A DNA stretch of 64,000 nt from Salinisphaera sp052044135 (GCF_052044135.1 NZ_JBQDYF010000011.1:61649-125648); one strand, 5' to 3'. Positions 17,166 through 26,317 are shown, counted from the first letter of the stretch. Notes: generated by a model from the sequence alone, not told the origin. Made by a program: numbers and translations.

Positions 17166-17945
17166 ATGAAGCAAAATCTGATTCGCACAACATCCATCGC
17201 CGTAGCCGGCGCCATCGCACTCGCCGCCCTGACCGCGCTGCCGGCGCTCGCCGCCGACACCCAGCATCTGCGCGGCCGGATCACGTCGGTATCCGACAAT
17301 GGCTTTACGATGACCACCCGATCCGGCGACGAGCGCCAGGTCGTGCTGTCGTCGGATACCAAGATCGCGGCCGTGACGAAAGGCGATCTGTCGAACATCG
17401 ACAAGGGCACCTTCATCGGCACGGCCAATGTCGAACGCGATGGCGAGAACCGGGCGCTTGAGATGGTGATCTTTCCGCCGTCGATGAAGGGCACGGGCCT
17501 GGGTGATTACGGCTGGGATCTGTCGCCGGCGATGGCAAATGGCAGCGCCGGCGGTCAGGGCAGTGCCACCGCCAATGGTTCGAGCATGACCAACGGCACC
17601 GTCAGCGCCAAAACCAGTGGTGGCATGAGCGGCGGCTCAAGCATGACCAATGGCACGGTGAGCGCGAAGAGCGGCGGCTCGATGAGCTCGGGCTCGAGCA
17701 TGACCAACGGCAGTGTGACCAGCGCGTCGGGCGGCGGCCAGTCGATCACCCTGCAGGTGGATTACGGCAAGGGCAGCAAGACCATCGTGGTGCCGGCCGA
17801 CGTGCCCACGGTCAAGGTGGCGCCGGGTAGCCGTTCGGATATCAAGGCCGGTGCCCATGTGTTCGTCGCCGGGCCGCAGGCCGATGGCAAATTCAGCGCC
17901 GAGCGCGTGATTGTCGGGCGTAATGGCACCGTGCCCCCGATGTAG
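17166..17945 (+). CDS. Exported protein with Ser/Gly/Thr repeats (function unknown)
   Basis: A 259-residue secreted protein with a clear signal peptide (MKQNLIRTTSIAVAG to ALPALAA). The N-terminal part (LRGRITSVSDNGFTMTTRSG, VLSSDTKIAAVTKGDLSNI, GTFIGTANV) and C-terminal part (GKGSKTIVVPADVPTVKVAP, AGAHVFVAGPQADGKFSA) look like two OB-like beta domains of the DUF5666 type. Between them are three degenerate repeats of SSMTNGTVSAKSGG with Gly-rich spacers. It stands alone between a palindrome and a terminator. The function is not known to me. Confidence 0.75.
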   Translation: MKQNLIRTTSIAVAGAIALAALTALPALAADTQHLRGRITSVSDNGFTMTTRSGDERQVVLSSDTKIAAVTKGDLSNIDKGTFIGTANVERDGENRALEMVIFPPSMKGTGLGDYGWDLSPAMANGSAGGQGSATANGSSMTNGTVSAKTSGGMSGGSSMTNGTVSAKSGGSMSSGSSMTNGSVTSASGGGQSITLQVDYGKGSKTIVVPADVPTVKVAPGSRSDIKAGAHVFVAGPQADGKFSAERVIVGRNGTVPPM

Positions 17946-17974
17946 TTGACCGCGGCCATATCCCGGTAAAAGAG

Positions 17975-18001
17975 AAAGCGGCACCGCGTGGCGCCGCTTT
18001 T
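17975..18001. terminator. Bidirectional intrinsic terminator
   Basis: AAAGCGGC and GCCGCTTT form an 8-bp stem flanked by A and T runs, placed between the convergent exported-protein and amidase genes. It can serve both strands. It touches the end of the amidase gene. Confidence 0.75.
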
Positions 18002-18857
18002 ATCGATACTGGGCATCGAGCGCCCACAGCCGGGCCAGCGTCTGGGTATCGGGCATGCCGTTCACGCCGGACGGACGAAAGTGCATCTGAAAGGCACGCA
18101 ATACCGCGCGGGTTCGCGCATCGAGCCGACCGCTGACCGGCAGGTCGTAGCCATAGTCGGCGAGCCGGGACTGGATCCGCGCCACGGGCGGCGCATGGTC
18201 GGCGAAACGCCGCGCATATATCGCCACCCGTTCCGGATCGGGCCAGGCGCCGATACCCGCTTCGTAGAGCCGGTGCCATGGGAACGCCGGGCCGGGGTCG
18301 ATCTTGCGCTGCGGGGCGATGTCGGCATGTCCGACCACGTTCGCCGGCTTGATGTCGTAACGCGTCACGATATCGCGGGCCAGCGCGATCACAGCCCGGA
18401 TCTGGGCATCGGTATAGGGTTGCCATCGACGCGGCTCGCCCGGCGTGTCGATGGGGCCCAGATTGACGATCTCGATACCGATCGAGGTGTCGTTGATGTG
18501 ATGGCGCCCGGCCCAGCTGCTGACCCCGGCATGCCACGCGCGTTCGTCCTCGGGCACGAGCTGGCGCACGATGGGCGCGCCGTCGCGTGTCGCCGGATGC
18601 GGCCCAACCAGGTAATGCACGCTCACATGAGGCCCCGTCAGCACCTTCAACGCGCGGCCGGCGCGATCTCTGGTGTAGTGCAGGACCAGAAAACGCACGC
18701 GATAGTTGTATGCGCTGGCCTGTACGCTTTGGTCAGCCCAGTAACCCGATCGCTTCTTGAGCGTGGCCGGCGGCCCGCAGCCGGCCAATGCGGCCGCCCC
18801 GGCGAGCGCCAGGCTCAACAGCCAGCGTCGGCCGTGCCTCGGCAACGGCGCTCGCAT
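18000..18857 (-). CDS. amiD: N-acetylmuramoyl-L-alanine amidase, AmiD-like lipoprotein
   Basis: A zinc amidase that cleaves the lactyl-peptide bond of peptidoglycan or its fragments. From ATG 18857 the protein has 285 residues: a lipoprotein signal (LALAGAAALAGCG), an amidase_2 domain with VRFLVLHYTR, VSVHYLVG, AWHAGVSSWAGRHHINDTSI, GIEIVNLG and VVGHADIAPQRKIDPGPAFP (zinc His in LHYT and GHADIAP, followed by a Lys and a DPGP motif), and a C-terminal peptidoglycan-binding domain (LADYGYDLPVSGRLDARTRA). This matches outer-membrane AmiD. The longer upstream frame belongs to the neighbouring gene's shadow. Confidence 0.9.
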   Translation of the reverse strand: MRAPLPRHGRRWLLSLALAGAAALAGCGPPATLKKRSGYWADQSVQASAYNYRVRFLVLHYTRDRAGRALKVLTGPHVSVHYLVGPHPATRDGAPIVRQLVPEDERAWHAGVSSWAGRHHINDTSIGIEIVNLGPIDTPGEPRRWQPYTDAQIRAVIALARDIVTRYDIKPANVVGHADIAPQRKIDPGPAFPWHRLYEAGIGAWPDPERVAIYARRFADHAPPVARIQSRLADYGYDLPVSGRLDARTRAVLRAFQMHFRPSGVNGMPDTQTLARLWALDAQYR

Positions 18858-18862
18858 GCGGC

Positions 18863-19264
18863 TCAATCGCCGGTGCCGCGCGGCCGGTCTGTGTCGTCGT
18901 AGCTGATCTCGGTCTTGCCGTGCGGTTTCGGGCGGCCGTGTTCGTCGACCGAGACGAATACGATCTGGTCGATGGTCAGAATCGACTTGCGGCTGATCTT
19001 GTTGCGCACTTCGCAGCACATGGTCAGCGACGTACGCCCGAATTTGGTCGCCATGATGCCCAGTTCGATGACGTCGGACTGGACGGCGGTCGACACGAAA
19101 TTGATTTCCGAGATGTACTTCGTGACGATACGCGGGTTTTCGAGCTGGATGATCGCGTAGATCGCGGATTCTTCGTCGATCCAGCGCAGCAGGCTGCCCC
19201 CGAACAAGGTGCCGTTCGGGTTCAGGTCCTCCGGCTTGATCCACTTGCGCGTATGAAAATTCAT
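18863..19264 (-). CDS. Acyl-CoA thioesterase, YciA/BACH hotdog family
   Basis: A 133-residue hotdog-fold thioesterase that hydrolyses acyl-CoA. It contains LNPNGTLFGGSLLRWIDEES (the hotdog helix motif with the catalytic Asp), FVSTAVQSDVIELGIMATKF, GRTSLTMCCEVRN and IDQIVFVSVDEHGRP. It lies 5 bp upstream of the amidase gene on the same strand and may be co-transcribed. Substrate range cannot be read. Confidence 0.88.
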   Translation of the reverse strand: MNFHTRKWIKPEDLNPNGTLFGGSLLRWIDEESAIYAIIQLENPRIVTKYISEINFVSTAVQSDVIELGIMATKFGRTSLTMCCEVRNKISRKSILTIDQIVFVSVDEHGRPKPHGKTEISYDDTDRPRGTGD

Positions 19265-19362
19265 TGAGTCGTCCCGGCGAATGACGATCAGTATTTTACT
19301 GATCCGATCGGCAAAAGGTTATTTGCAAGCCGGCTAAACCGACGGACTTTCGGGAACCGCCA

Positions 19363-22300
19363 TTGTCCACTGACACCCAGCAATCCATCGAAGATGTTCT
19401 CGATCGCGTGCAGACGCGCGACCGCTATCGGCTGCTCCGGCAATGGAACAAGGCCGGCGACGCCGCGGCCCGGGCCAACGTCGAGCAAGACATCGCCGCT
19501 AGCGCGGCGATCACGGAACGACGCGCCGCGGAGCGCCCGCCGATCGCACTGGCCGAGGGATTGCCGGTCACGGCCCGCGCGGACGAGATCCGCGCGGCGA
19601 TCGAATCGCACCAAGTGGTCATCGTCTGCGGCGAGACGGGCTCGGGCAAGACCACGCAGCTGCCGAAACTGTTGCTGCAGGCCGGCATCGGCGATCGCGG
19701 CCTGATCGGGCATACCCAGCCGCGCCGGCTCGCGGCACGCAGCGTGGGCCAGCGCGTGGCCGAGGAGACCGGCACCGAGTTCGGCGGCCTGGTCGGCTTC
19801 CAGACGCGCTTCGAGAACAAGCTCTCCGATGCCACCCAGGTCAAGCTGATGACCGACGGCATCCTACTGGCCGAAACCGCGCGCGACCGGTTTCTGAACA
19901 AGTACGAGGCCATCGTCATCGACGAGGCCCACGAGCGCACGCTCAACGTCGATTTTCTGCTCGGCTATCTCAAGCGCATCCTGCCGAACCGGCCGGATCT
20001 GAAGGTCATCGTGACCTCGGCGACCATCGACCCGGAGCGCTTCGCCGAATTCTTCGACGATGCGCCGATCATCAATGTCGAGGGCCGTGGCTATCCGGTC
20101 GAGGTGCGCTATCGGCCGCCGGTCGAGCCGGACTCTGAGCGCGCGCTGGACTGGCCCGACGCGATCGAAAGTGCCGTGCGCGAGCTCTGGCGCGACGGGC
20201 CGGGCGACATCCTGGTCTTTCTGCCGGGCGAGCGCGATATCCGCGATACCGAGCGGCATCTGTCGAAGGCGCTGGCCGGCGACAAGTTCGCCGCAGAGAT
20301 CGTGCCGTTGTATGCCCGGCTGACACGCTCGGCACAGAACCGGATCTTTTCGGCCTCCAACGGGCGCCGCGTGGTGTTGTCGACCAACGTGGCCGAAACT
20401 TCGCTCACCGTGCCCGGCATCCGCTACGTGGTCGATACCGGCCTGGCGCGCATCAGCCGATATTCCACCGCCGCCAAGGTGCAACGGTTGCCGATCGAGC
20501 CGGTCTCCAAGGCGAGCTGCAACCAGCGCGCGGGGCGTTGCGGCCGCGTGGCACCCGGGGTGTGCATCCGGCTGTTCGACGAAGCCGACTACGCGGCCCG
20601 GCCCGATTTCACCGACCCGGAGATCCGGCGCACCAATCTGGCCAACGTGCTGCTCACGATGGCCGATCTGAAGCTCGGCGCGATCGAGGAATTTCCGTTC
20701 ATCGATCCGCCCGAGCGGCGCTATATCAACGACGGTCGCAATCTGCTCGCCCAGCTCGAAGCACTCGCCCATGGCCGCATTACCGCACTCGGCCGCCAGC
20801 TCGCGCGGCTGCCGCTCGATCCGCGCATCGGCCGCATGCTGATCGCCGGCAACGCGCTCGGTGTTTCGCCGGCCATGCGCGTGATCGCCTCCGGCCTGAC
20901 GATCCAGGATCCGCGCGAGCGCCCGGCCGGCATGCGTGAAGCGGCCGACGCCGCACACAAGCCGTTTACCGACAATCGATCGGATTTCATCAGCCTGTTG
21001 CGGCTTTGGGACGCGTTCGTCGACGCCCGGCGCGAGCTGTCCGGCAACAAGCTGCGGGCCTGGTGCAAGAACCGCTTCATCAATTTCATGCGCATGCGCG
21101 AGTGGGAGGATCTGGCGCGCCAGCTGCGCCGGATCGGCCACGATATCGGGCTCAACAGCGACCCGGCGCGCGGGCCACTGGCGGATGTCGATCCGGTGAC
21201 ACTGCACCAGGCGCTGCTGCCGGGACTGCTCGATCATGTCGGTCAGCTCGACGAGCCGGGCGAGGGCAAGCCGAAGAAGAAGGGCGCCGAGTATCTCGGC
21301 GCGCGCGGGCGCAAGTTCCGCATCTTTCCCGGGTCGGGGCTGGCCCGGCGCCCGCCGAAATGGATCGTGGCCGGTGAGCTGATCGAGACCAGCGCCTTGT
21401 TCGCGCACACCGTGGCCGGCGTCGACCCCAGGTGGATCGAGCAGGCCGCGGCGCATCTGGTCACGCGTGAGCACTACGATCCGCATTGGGAGAAACGCCG
21501 GGGCCAGGTTGCGGCACGCGAGCGGGTCAAGCTGTTCGGGCTGACCCTCGCCGATGGGCGCAAGGTCGATTTCGGCCGCATCGACCCGGTGCTGGCACGC
21601 GATATCTTCATCCGCGACGGACTGGTCGCCTTTGCCGTGGCCGACCGGCGCGGCAAGCTGCCGGCGTTTGTGGCCTACAACCAGGCGGTGGTCGAGGAGA
21701 TCCAGAATCGCGAGGCGCGTTTTCGCCGGCGCGATCTGCTGGTCGACGAGACCACGCAGGCCGCGTTCTACGATGCGCGATTGCCGGCGACAGTGCACGA
21801 CCGCAAGACGCTCGATCAGTGGTTGCAGAAAAACGACGCCGACATCCTGCATTTTGACGAGGACCAGCTGCTGCGCTCGGCCGGGGTCGAACTGGAAGAG
21901 GGCGCCTATCCGGAATCGATGACGCTCGGTGACCTGCCGGTCAAGCTCGATTATGCGTTCGAGCCGGGGCGGCCCGACGATGGCGTCACGGCGCGTATTC
22001 CGCTGGCCGCGCTCAACCAGATGTCGGGTGAGCGCGCCGGCTGGCTCGTGCCCGGTCTGCTGGAGGAGAAGTTTCGCGAATATCTCAAGGCGCTGCCGAA
22101 GACGCTGCGCAAGCGTGTGGTGCCCGTGCCGGAGTTTGCCCGCGCCGCCGCCGAACGGGTCGAATTCGGCTCGGGCGATCCGGAAGCCGCGCTGCGCCGC
22201 GCCATCCGCGAGATGACCGGACTGGAAATTCCCGACGATGCCTGGGAGGGTTTCGCGCCGAGCGATCACCTGCGCATGCGTTTCGAGGTTGTGGATGAGG

Positions 22301-23316
22301 CCGGCGAGACCATCGCCACCGGCCGCGATCTGTCACGCCTGCGCCAGGAACTGGGCGAACGCGCCCGCGCGGCGGTATCGCAATCTGCCGACCATGATTT
22401 GCGTCGCACGGGGCTTACGGCATGGCCGGCGGATGTCGCGCTGGATCGGCCGGTCACGCTCGAGCATGCGGGGGTGCGCATCGAGGCCTTGCCGGCGTTG
22501 ATCGATCGCGGCGATCACGTGGATCTGGAGTTGCTCGACGAGCCGGCGGAGGCGGCGCGTGTTCATCGCCGTGGCGTGATCCGCCTGATCCGGCTGGCGG
22601 CGAGCCGGCCCACGCGACTGGTCAAGCGCGATCTGCCAAACCTCAAGCGTCATGCGGTGGCGAAGTTCGACCGGCCGCCGGAAACCACCGGCGTGGATCC
22701 GGCGTTTGTTGGCATTATCGAACAGGACGGCGAATCCGCGCTGGTGGCGGATCTTCTGATCGCGCTGATCGACGCGCGTCTCGGCGCGACCCCGGTCACG
22801 GCGGACGAATTCGACGCCGCGCTGGAGACGGCGCGTTCGCATTTGATGGCGGACGCGGTCGCGCTCTGGCAGGCGCTGGAACCGATGCTGGACACGCTCG
22901 CCGCGATTCGCAAACGGCTGTCGAAGAACATCGGCCTGGACTGGATGGCGTCGATCGAGGACATCAACGACCAACTGACCCATCTGGTCCACCTCGGCTT
23001 CATCAGTTCGGCCGATGACCCGCGGGCCCGGGCGAAGGATCTGGCGCGTTATCTCAAGGCCGTCGACGCCCGGCTCGACAAGCTGGCCGCGGACGGCGCC
23101 GCCGCCGACAAGGCGCGCATGCGCGATGTCGCGCCGTATTGGCAGGCATACAAGCAGCGTGCCGAGAAAGCCATGCGGCGCGGTCATTGGTCGGACGAAC
23201 TCACCCTGCTGCGCTGGATGGTCGAGGAATTCCGTGTGCAGCTCTTCGCCCAGCAACTGGGGACCGCGATCAAGGTTTCATCCAAGCGTCTCGATGCGCA
23301 ACTGGCAGCTTGTTGA
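19363..23316 (+). CDS. hrpA: ATP-dependent RNA helicase HrpA
   Basis: A DEAH-box helicase of 1317 residues, close to the 1300-residue E. coli HrpA, which acts in mRNA processing and rescue of stalled ribosomes. Walker A GETGSGKT is at residues 90-97 and the DEAH box IDEAHER is near residue 186. Later motifs are VTSATID (III), VVLSTNVAETSLTVPGIRYV (V) and NQRAGRCGRVAPGVC (VI), followed by HA2, OB and the long HrpA-specific C-terminal region (DUF3418-like, EYLGARGRKFRIFPGSGLAR; LKRHAVAKFDRPPETTG). The start is TTG 19363. Codon use is uniform. Confidence 0.96.
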   Translation: MSTDTQQSIEDVLDRVQTRDRYRLLRQWNKAGDAAARANVEQDIAASAAITERRAAERPPIALAEGLPVTARADEIRAAIESHQVVIVCGETGSGKTTQLPKLLLQAGIGDRGLIGHTQPRRLAARSVGQRVAEETGTEFGGLVGFQTRFENKLSDATQVKLMTDGILLAETARDRFLNKYEAIVIDEAHERTLNVDFLLGYLKRILPNRPDLKVIVTSATIDPERFAEFFDDAPIINVEGRGYPVEVRYRPPVEPDSERALDWPDAIESAVRELWRDGPGDILVFLPGERDIRDTERHLSKALAGDKFAAEIVPLYARLTRSAQNRIFSASNGRRVVLSTNVAETSLTVPGIRYVVDTGLARISRYSTAAKVQRLPIEPVSKASCNQRAGRCGRVAPGVCIRLFDEADYAARPDFTDPEIRRTNLANVLLTMADLKLGAIEEFPFIDPPERRYINDGRNLLAQLEALAHGRITALGRQLARLPLDPRIGRMLIAGNALGVSPAMRVIASGLTIQDPRERPAGMREAADAAHKPFTDNRSDFISLLRLWDAFVDARRELSGNKLRAWCKNRFINFMRMREWEDLARQLRRIGHDIGLNSDPARGPLADVDPVTLHQALLPGLLDHVGQLDEPGEGKPKKKGAEYLGARGRKFRIFPGSGLARRPPKWIVAGELIETSALFAHTVAGVDPRWIEQAAAHLVTREHYDPHWEKRRGQVAARERVKLFGLTLADGRKVDFGRIDPVLARDIFIRDGLVAFAVADRRGKLPAFVAYNQAVVEEIQNREARFRRRDLLVDETTQAAFYDARLPATVHDRKTLDQWLQKNDADILHFDEDQLLRSAGVELEEGAYPESMTLGDLPVKLDYAFEPGRPDDGVTARIPLAALNQMSGERAGWLVPGLLEEKFREYLKALPKTLRKRVVPVPEFARAAAERVEFGSGDPEAALRRAIREMTGLEIPDDAWEGFAPSDHLRMRFEVVDEAGETIATGRDLSRLRQELGERARAAVSQSADHDLRRTGLTAWPADVALDRPVTLEHAGVRIEALPALIDRGDHVDLELLDEPAEAARVHRRGVIRLIRLAASRPTRLVKRDLPNLKRHAVAKFDRPPETTGVDPAFVGIIEQDGESALVADLLIALIDARLGATPVTADEFDAALETARSHLMADAVALWQALEPMLDTLAAIRKRLSKNIGLDWMASIEDINDQLTHLVHLGFISSADDPRARAKDLARYLKAVDARLDKLAADGAAADKARMRDVAPYWQAYKQRAEKAMRRGHWSDELTLLRWMVEEFRVQLFAQQLGTAIKVSSKRLDAQLAAC

Positions 23317-23511
23317 CGCGCCGTGATCATCGTCTTTCGATGACGGATGGGCTCCACGCATGCGGCCAAATGACCGCGCCCGGCCGGCCCCCTATCGGAA
23401 ATGCCGCCTACCGGCCGCGGGACGTCTGCTGTATTGTGCAACCCACACGCAACCCGTAATCTGACGCCGTTTCGTCGTGATCGCCGACCGATCGTTCCCA
23501 GGGCGTTTTTC

Positions 23512-23751
23512 ATGCGCCGTCCGTGCCAGTCGCAAGCTGCGCGGTGCGGTGCGGCCAGGGGCGTCTACCCCATCGACGATGTCATCGCCGCGGCGGACGC
23601 GCCACCCCGAACGTCAATTGCAGCCAGGCACAATGGGAAATACCATTCCGCGCTGCGATTGGTCGCGGTCGGGGCGGCGATCATCATTGCGATCTGCGCC
23701 GTGCTCGGGCGAGAATCGCGTGTCACCGAATTTGCCAAGCCGGCGTCCTGA
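23512..23751 (+). CDS. Possible small single-pass membrane protein
   Basis: A 79-residue frame starting with ATG in MRRPCQSQAARCG, containing one hydrophobic segment (LRLVAVGAAIIIAICAVLG) near the C-terminus. It lies in a gap of about 500 bp between hrpA and the IalB-like gene. I recognise no family, the ribosome site is weak, and it could be a chance frame. The rest of the gap shows no other signal. Confidence 0.3.
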   Translation: MRRPCQSQAARCGAARGVYPIDDVIAAADAPPRTSIAARHNGKYHSALRLVAVGAAIIIAICAVLGRESRVTEFAKPAS

Positions 23752-23817
23752 TTGTCACGCCGCACTCGCGGACCGCATGCTCGCGGCTCGCCTTCCAACC
23801 ACACAAGGGGATAACAA

Positions 23818-24357
23818 ATGTCCAGAGCTTTCCGGTTTTCCGCCGTCCTGCTGTGCGCAGCCAGCCTGTTCGGCATCGTCGGCGTAGCGGCGGCCCAGAA
23901 CAGCAATGCCGCTGCGGACAAGTCGGGCCAGAACAACGTCAAGATCACGCACTACGACGACTGGGAAGTTCGCTGCCCGAAGTCGGGCAAAAAGAACGAG
24001 TGCGAGATGACGCAGCTGGTCAAGAGTCCGGATTCCGGCAAGCCGATCATGCGCGTGGTCATGGGTTACCCGCCGCAGATCAACACGGCCGCGATGATCT
24101 TCATTCTACCGCTGGGAACGCGTCTGGCCCCGGGGGTTCAGCTCAGCGTGGACGGCGATCAGCCGCGTCGGTTCCCGTTCCAGATCTGTCTCGAGCAGGG
24201 CTGCCGTGCGGACTTCCCGATCAAGAACTCGCTGCTGAACAAGCTCAAGCATGGTCACACGGCGCAAGTCACGATCGTCGGGCCGAAGGGCGATCAGATC
24301 AAGTTGAAGGTTTCGCTGTCCGGCTTCACCGACGCCAACAACGCCATCGCGCAATAG
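23818..24357 (+). CDS. Invasion-associated locus B (IalB)-like periplasmic protein
   Basis: A 179-residue exported protein with a signal peptide ending near GIVGVAAAQ. The mature part has the IalB features HYDDWEVRCPKSGKKNECEM, MRVVMGYPPQ, MIFILPLGTRLAPGVQLSVD, FPFQICLEQGCRADFPI and LKVSLSGFTDA. It has four Cys in two spaced pairs, probably disulphides. IalB was named in Bartonella but the family is common in free-living proteobacteria, where its role is unclear. AAGGGG precedes the ATG. Confidence 0.85.
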   Translation: MSRAFRFSAVLLCAASLFGIVGVAAAQNSNAAADKSGQNNVKITHYDDWEVRCPKSGKKNECEMTQLVKSPDSGKPIMRVVMGYPPQINTAAMIFILPLGTRLAPGVQLSVDGDQPRRFPFQICLEQGCRADFPIKNSLLNKLKHGHTAQVTIVGPKGDQIKLKVSLSGFTDANNAIAQ

Positions 24358-24394
24358 CTTAATAGCGCAATTACGGCGCAGTATGTCGCACGGG

Positions 24395-24425
24395 CGCCGG
24401 TCGACGCGGTCGGCCGGCGTTTTTT
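24395..24425 (+). terminator. Intrinsic terminator after the IalB-like gene
   Basis: A GC-rich hairpin (CGCCGG ... CCGGCG) is followed directly by a run of six T. It lies 38 bp after the stop. The T-run ends next to the convergent acpH stop. Confidence 0.8.
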
Positions 24426-25008
24426 ATGGTCGCGGATGGCCGGGGGCGACAACGACGTCGTCGAGCGCCTCGAGCAGTATGGGTAAACGCGATACAAATC
24501 CCGGGTATTCCCGCAACAGCGCGGGAAGCGCTTCGGGCAGCGGATTGCGGCGGGTGGCACGCCGCCCGACGGCCGTCAGCGCCCGGTCGATCCCGCCGGT
24601 CCCGGTATAGCCGACGAGCATCCGCGCGAAGCCATGCACATCGGGTGCCGGCACCGGTGCCGCTGCCGGCCACTCGTCGGCCACGCGGGCCGCCATGCGG
24701 CGGGCGAAGGTCTGCAGCGGCTCTTCGTTGTACTCATGCCAGCTCCGGGCCAGGGCATGGTCAAAGCCGATATCCACGACGATGCCGGCATAGCGCCGAA
24801 GCGGCGGGGCGAAGCGTTCCCTCAGTTCGCGGTGTGCCGGGTGGGCGTCACTCGCCGAGTCGATCGCCCGGTGCAGGCGGATGCCGTGATCGGTATCGGG
24901 GTCGAAACACAGGCGATCGATCCGGCCCTTGACGATATCGCCCAGGATCTGACCGGCAGCCGAGGTGTTGCTGCGATCGGCCAAGCGAAGATGGACGAGC
25001 AGGTTCAT
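24424..25008 (-). CDS. acpH: Acyl carrier protein phosphodiesterase
   Basis: AcpH removes 4'-phosphopantetheine from holo-ACP. The 194-residue protein begins MNLLVHLRLADRSNTSAAGQ and contains ILGDIVKGR, GIRLHRAIDSASDAHPAHRE, RYAGIVVDIGFDHALARSWH and LLVGYTGTGGIDRAL-like sequence, with the conserved FDH and H(R/K)xID motifs of the family (HD-domain-like). The start overlaps the GNAT stop (ATGA). Confidence 0.88.
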   Translation of the reverse strand: MNLLVHLRLADRSNTSAAGQILGDIVKGRIDRLCFDPDTDHGIRLHRAIDSASDAHPAHRELRERFAPPLRRYAGIVVDIGFDHALARSWHEYNEEPLQTFARRMAARVADEWPAAAPVPAPDVHGFARMLVGYTGTGGIDRALTAVGRRATRRNPLPEALPALLREYPGFVSRLPILLEALDDVVVAPGHPRP

Positions 25009-25523
25009 TCGCCACCGCCGATCGCGCGTTGGTAATAGGCCACGTCGTGGGCCTGCCCGAATTTATGGCCCACGCCCTCGAGAACGCCCACACGGTTGAA
25101 CCCGAAGTGCTCGTGGAATCGCACACTGGCCGGGTTGGGCAGCGTGATGGCTGCGATCGCCTGGCGGTAGTCACGCGCGGCGAGCAGCGCGAACAGGTCG
25201 CGATACAGGCGCGCACCCACGCCGCATCCACGCGCCGAATCGCGCAGATAGGCCGAGACTTCGACAGTCCAGCGGTAAGCCGCGCGGCTACGGAAACTCG
25301 TGGCATAGGCATAGCCGAGCAGCTCGCCGGCGTGCTCGGCAACCAGCCAGGCGTGGCTGGCGTCAATGGCAAGCGCGCGTTCGCCCATGGCCACCCCATC
25401 CGGGGGCTCATACTCGAACGAAACCGCGTGATCGGTCACGAAAGGGGTATAAATGGCGGCCAGGGCGGGGCCGTCGTCGGCGCGCGCATGGCGCACGGAT
25501 AAACCCTGTAGCGGGCTATTCAT
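25005..25523 (-). CDS. GNAT N-acetyltransferase, phosphinothricin acetyltransferase-like
   Basis: A 172-residue acetyl-CoA-dependent N-acetyltransferase. It has VRHARADDGPALAAIYTPFV, VSFEYEPPD, WLVAEHAGELLGYAYATSFR, YRWTVEVSAYLRDSARGCGV (acetyl-CoA loop), GARLYRDLFALL and IAAITLPNPASVRFHEHFGF with FNRVGVLEGVGHKFGQ. This pattern is that of the Pat/YncA/MddA group acting on phosphinothricin or methionine derivatives. It overlaps acpH by 4 bp. Start chosen at ATG 25523. Confidence 0.85.
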   Translation of the reverse strand: MNSPLQGLSVRHARADDGPALAAIYTPFVTDHAVSFEYEPPDGVAMGERALAIDASHAWLVAEHAGELLGYAYATSFRSRAAYRWTVEVSAYLRDSARGCGVGARLYRDLFALLAARDYRQAIAAITLPNPASVRFHEHFGFNRVGVLEGVGHKFGQAHDVAYYQRAIGGGE

Positions 25524-25552
25524 GGGCTCAACAAGGCTACGGTTGCCGCCCA

Positions 25553-26167
25553 CTAGACGCTGAAGAAATCCACGGCGCCGGTCTCCACCGAATACTCGGC
25601 ACCCACGATCCGCAGTTCATCGGACTCAATCAGGTTTTCCAGGATGGGCGAGCTGTGGCCGAGCTGATCGACCGATTTCTCGACATTCGCACGCACGGCC
25701 GCGGCCGCCAGCGCGGTGTGGTCGTGGCGCAGCTCGGTCTGGAGCAGTGCATCCACTGACGGCCGCACGCGATCGACGATCGAACGTAAATTGGGGGATT
25801 GCTTGTCGGTGGGCCGCTGCAACTGGTCGAGCGTGGCCTTGATCGCGCCGCACTGCGTGTGGCCCAGCACCACGACCAGGCGGGTGCCGAACATTTCCGC
25901 CGCGAACTCGATACTGCCGATCTGTGAAGGCGCCACGATATTACCGGCGACGCGAATCACGAACAGATCACCCAGGCCCTGGTTGAACACGATTTCGGCC
26001 GGCACACGCGCGTCCGAACAGCCGAGAATGATGGCAAACGGGCGTTGCTTCTGAATCAGCGCCGCCGAGGCCCCGAGGCCGGCCAGGGTGTCGTAGTCGG
26101 CGACGTGGTGGACAAAGTCTCGATTGCCCTGCTTCAGGCGGGCCAGAGCGTCGTCTGCAGAAAGCAT
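25553..26167 (-). CDS. Beta-class carbonic anhydrase
   Basis: A zinc enzyme interconverting CO2 and bicarbonate. From ATG 26167 the protein has 204 residues. Zinc ligands are Cys50 in ILGCSDARVPAE (with Asp52 and Arg54), and His103 and Cys106 in LGHTQCGAIK. RVAGNIV is also conserved. These are the complete plant-type beta-CA signatures. GTG 26179 is a possible longer start; AGGTG ahead of the ATG favours the shorter one. It is divergent from the phosphoesterase gene. Confidence 0.93.
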   Translation of the reverse strand: MLSADDALARLKQGNRDFVHHVADYDTLAGLGASAALIQKQRPFAIILGCSDARVPAEIVFNQGLGDLFVIRVAGNIVAPSQIGSIEFAAEMFGTRLVVVLGHTQCGAIKATLDQLQRPTDKQSPNLRSIVDRVRPSVDALLQTELRHDHTALAAAAVRANVEKSVDQLGHSSPILENLIESDELRIVGAEYSVETGAVDFFSV

Positions 26168-26235
26168 GCGGTGCGGCACCTATTGATTATGCGATCGAGC
26201 GATATTGTGCCATGCCCGCCCGGGGTCCGCTGCGG

Positions 26236-26254
26236 CTGGTCACGAAATAGTCAT
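26236..26254 (+). promoter_or_regulatory. Pho-box-like direct repeat upstream of the phosphoesterase
   Basis: CTGGTCA and TAGTCAT are spaced 11-12 bp start to start, about one helical turn, with an A/T-richer centre. This resembles a degenerate PhoB site (CTGTCAT repeats), and the downstream gene encodes a phosphoesterase. The match is weak. Confidence 0.25.
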
Positions 26255-26317
26255 CGCCCGAGTCTATGATAAATGGCGGCGTTACTTGCCGACAAGACAA
26301 CAAACTGGGGAAGTCTC

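Noticed and set aside
19864..22269. An 801-codon minus-strand open frame inside hrpA
   Set aside because: It is the complement of hrpA helicase motifs, has no ribosome site and no recognisable domain.
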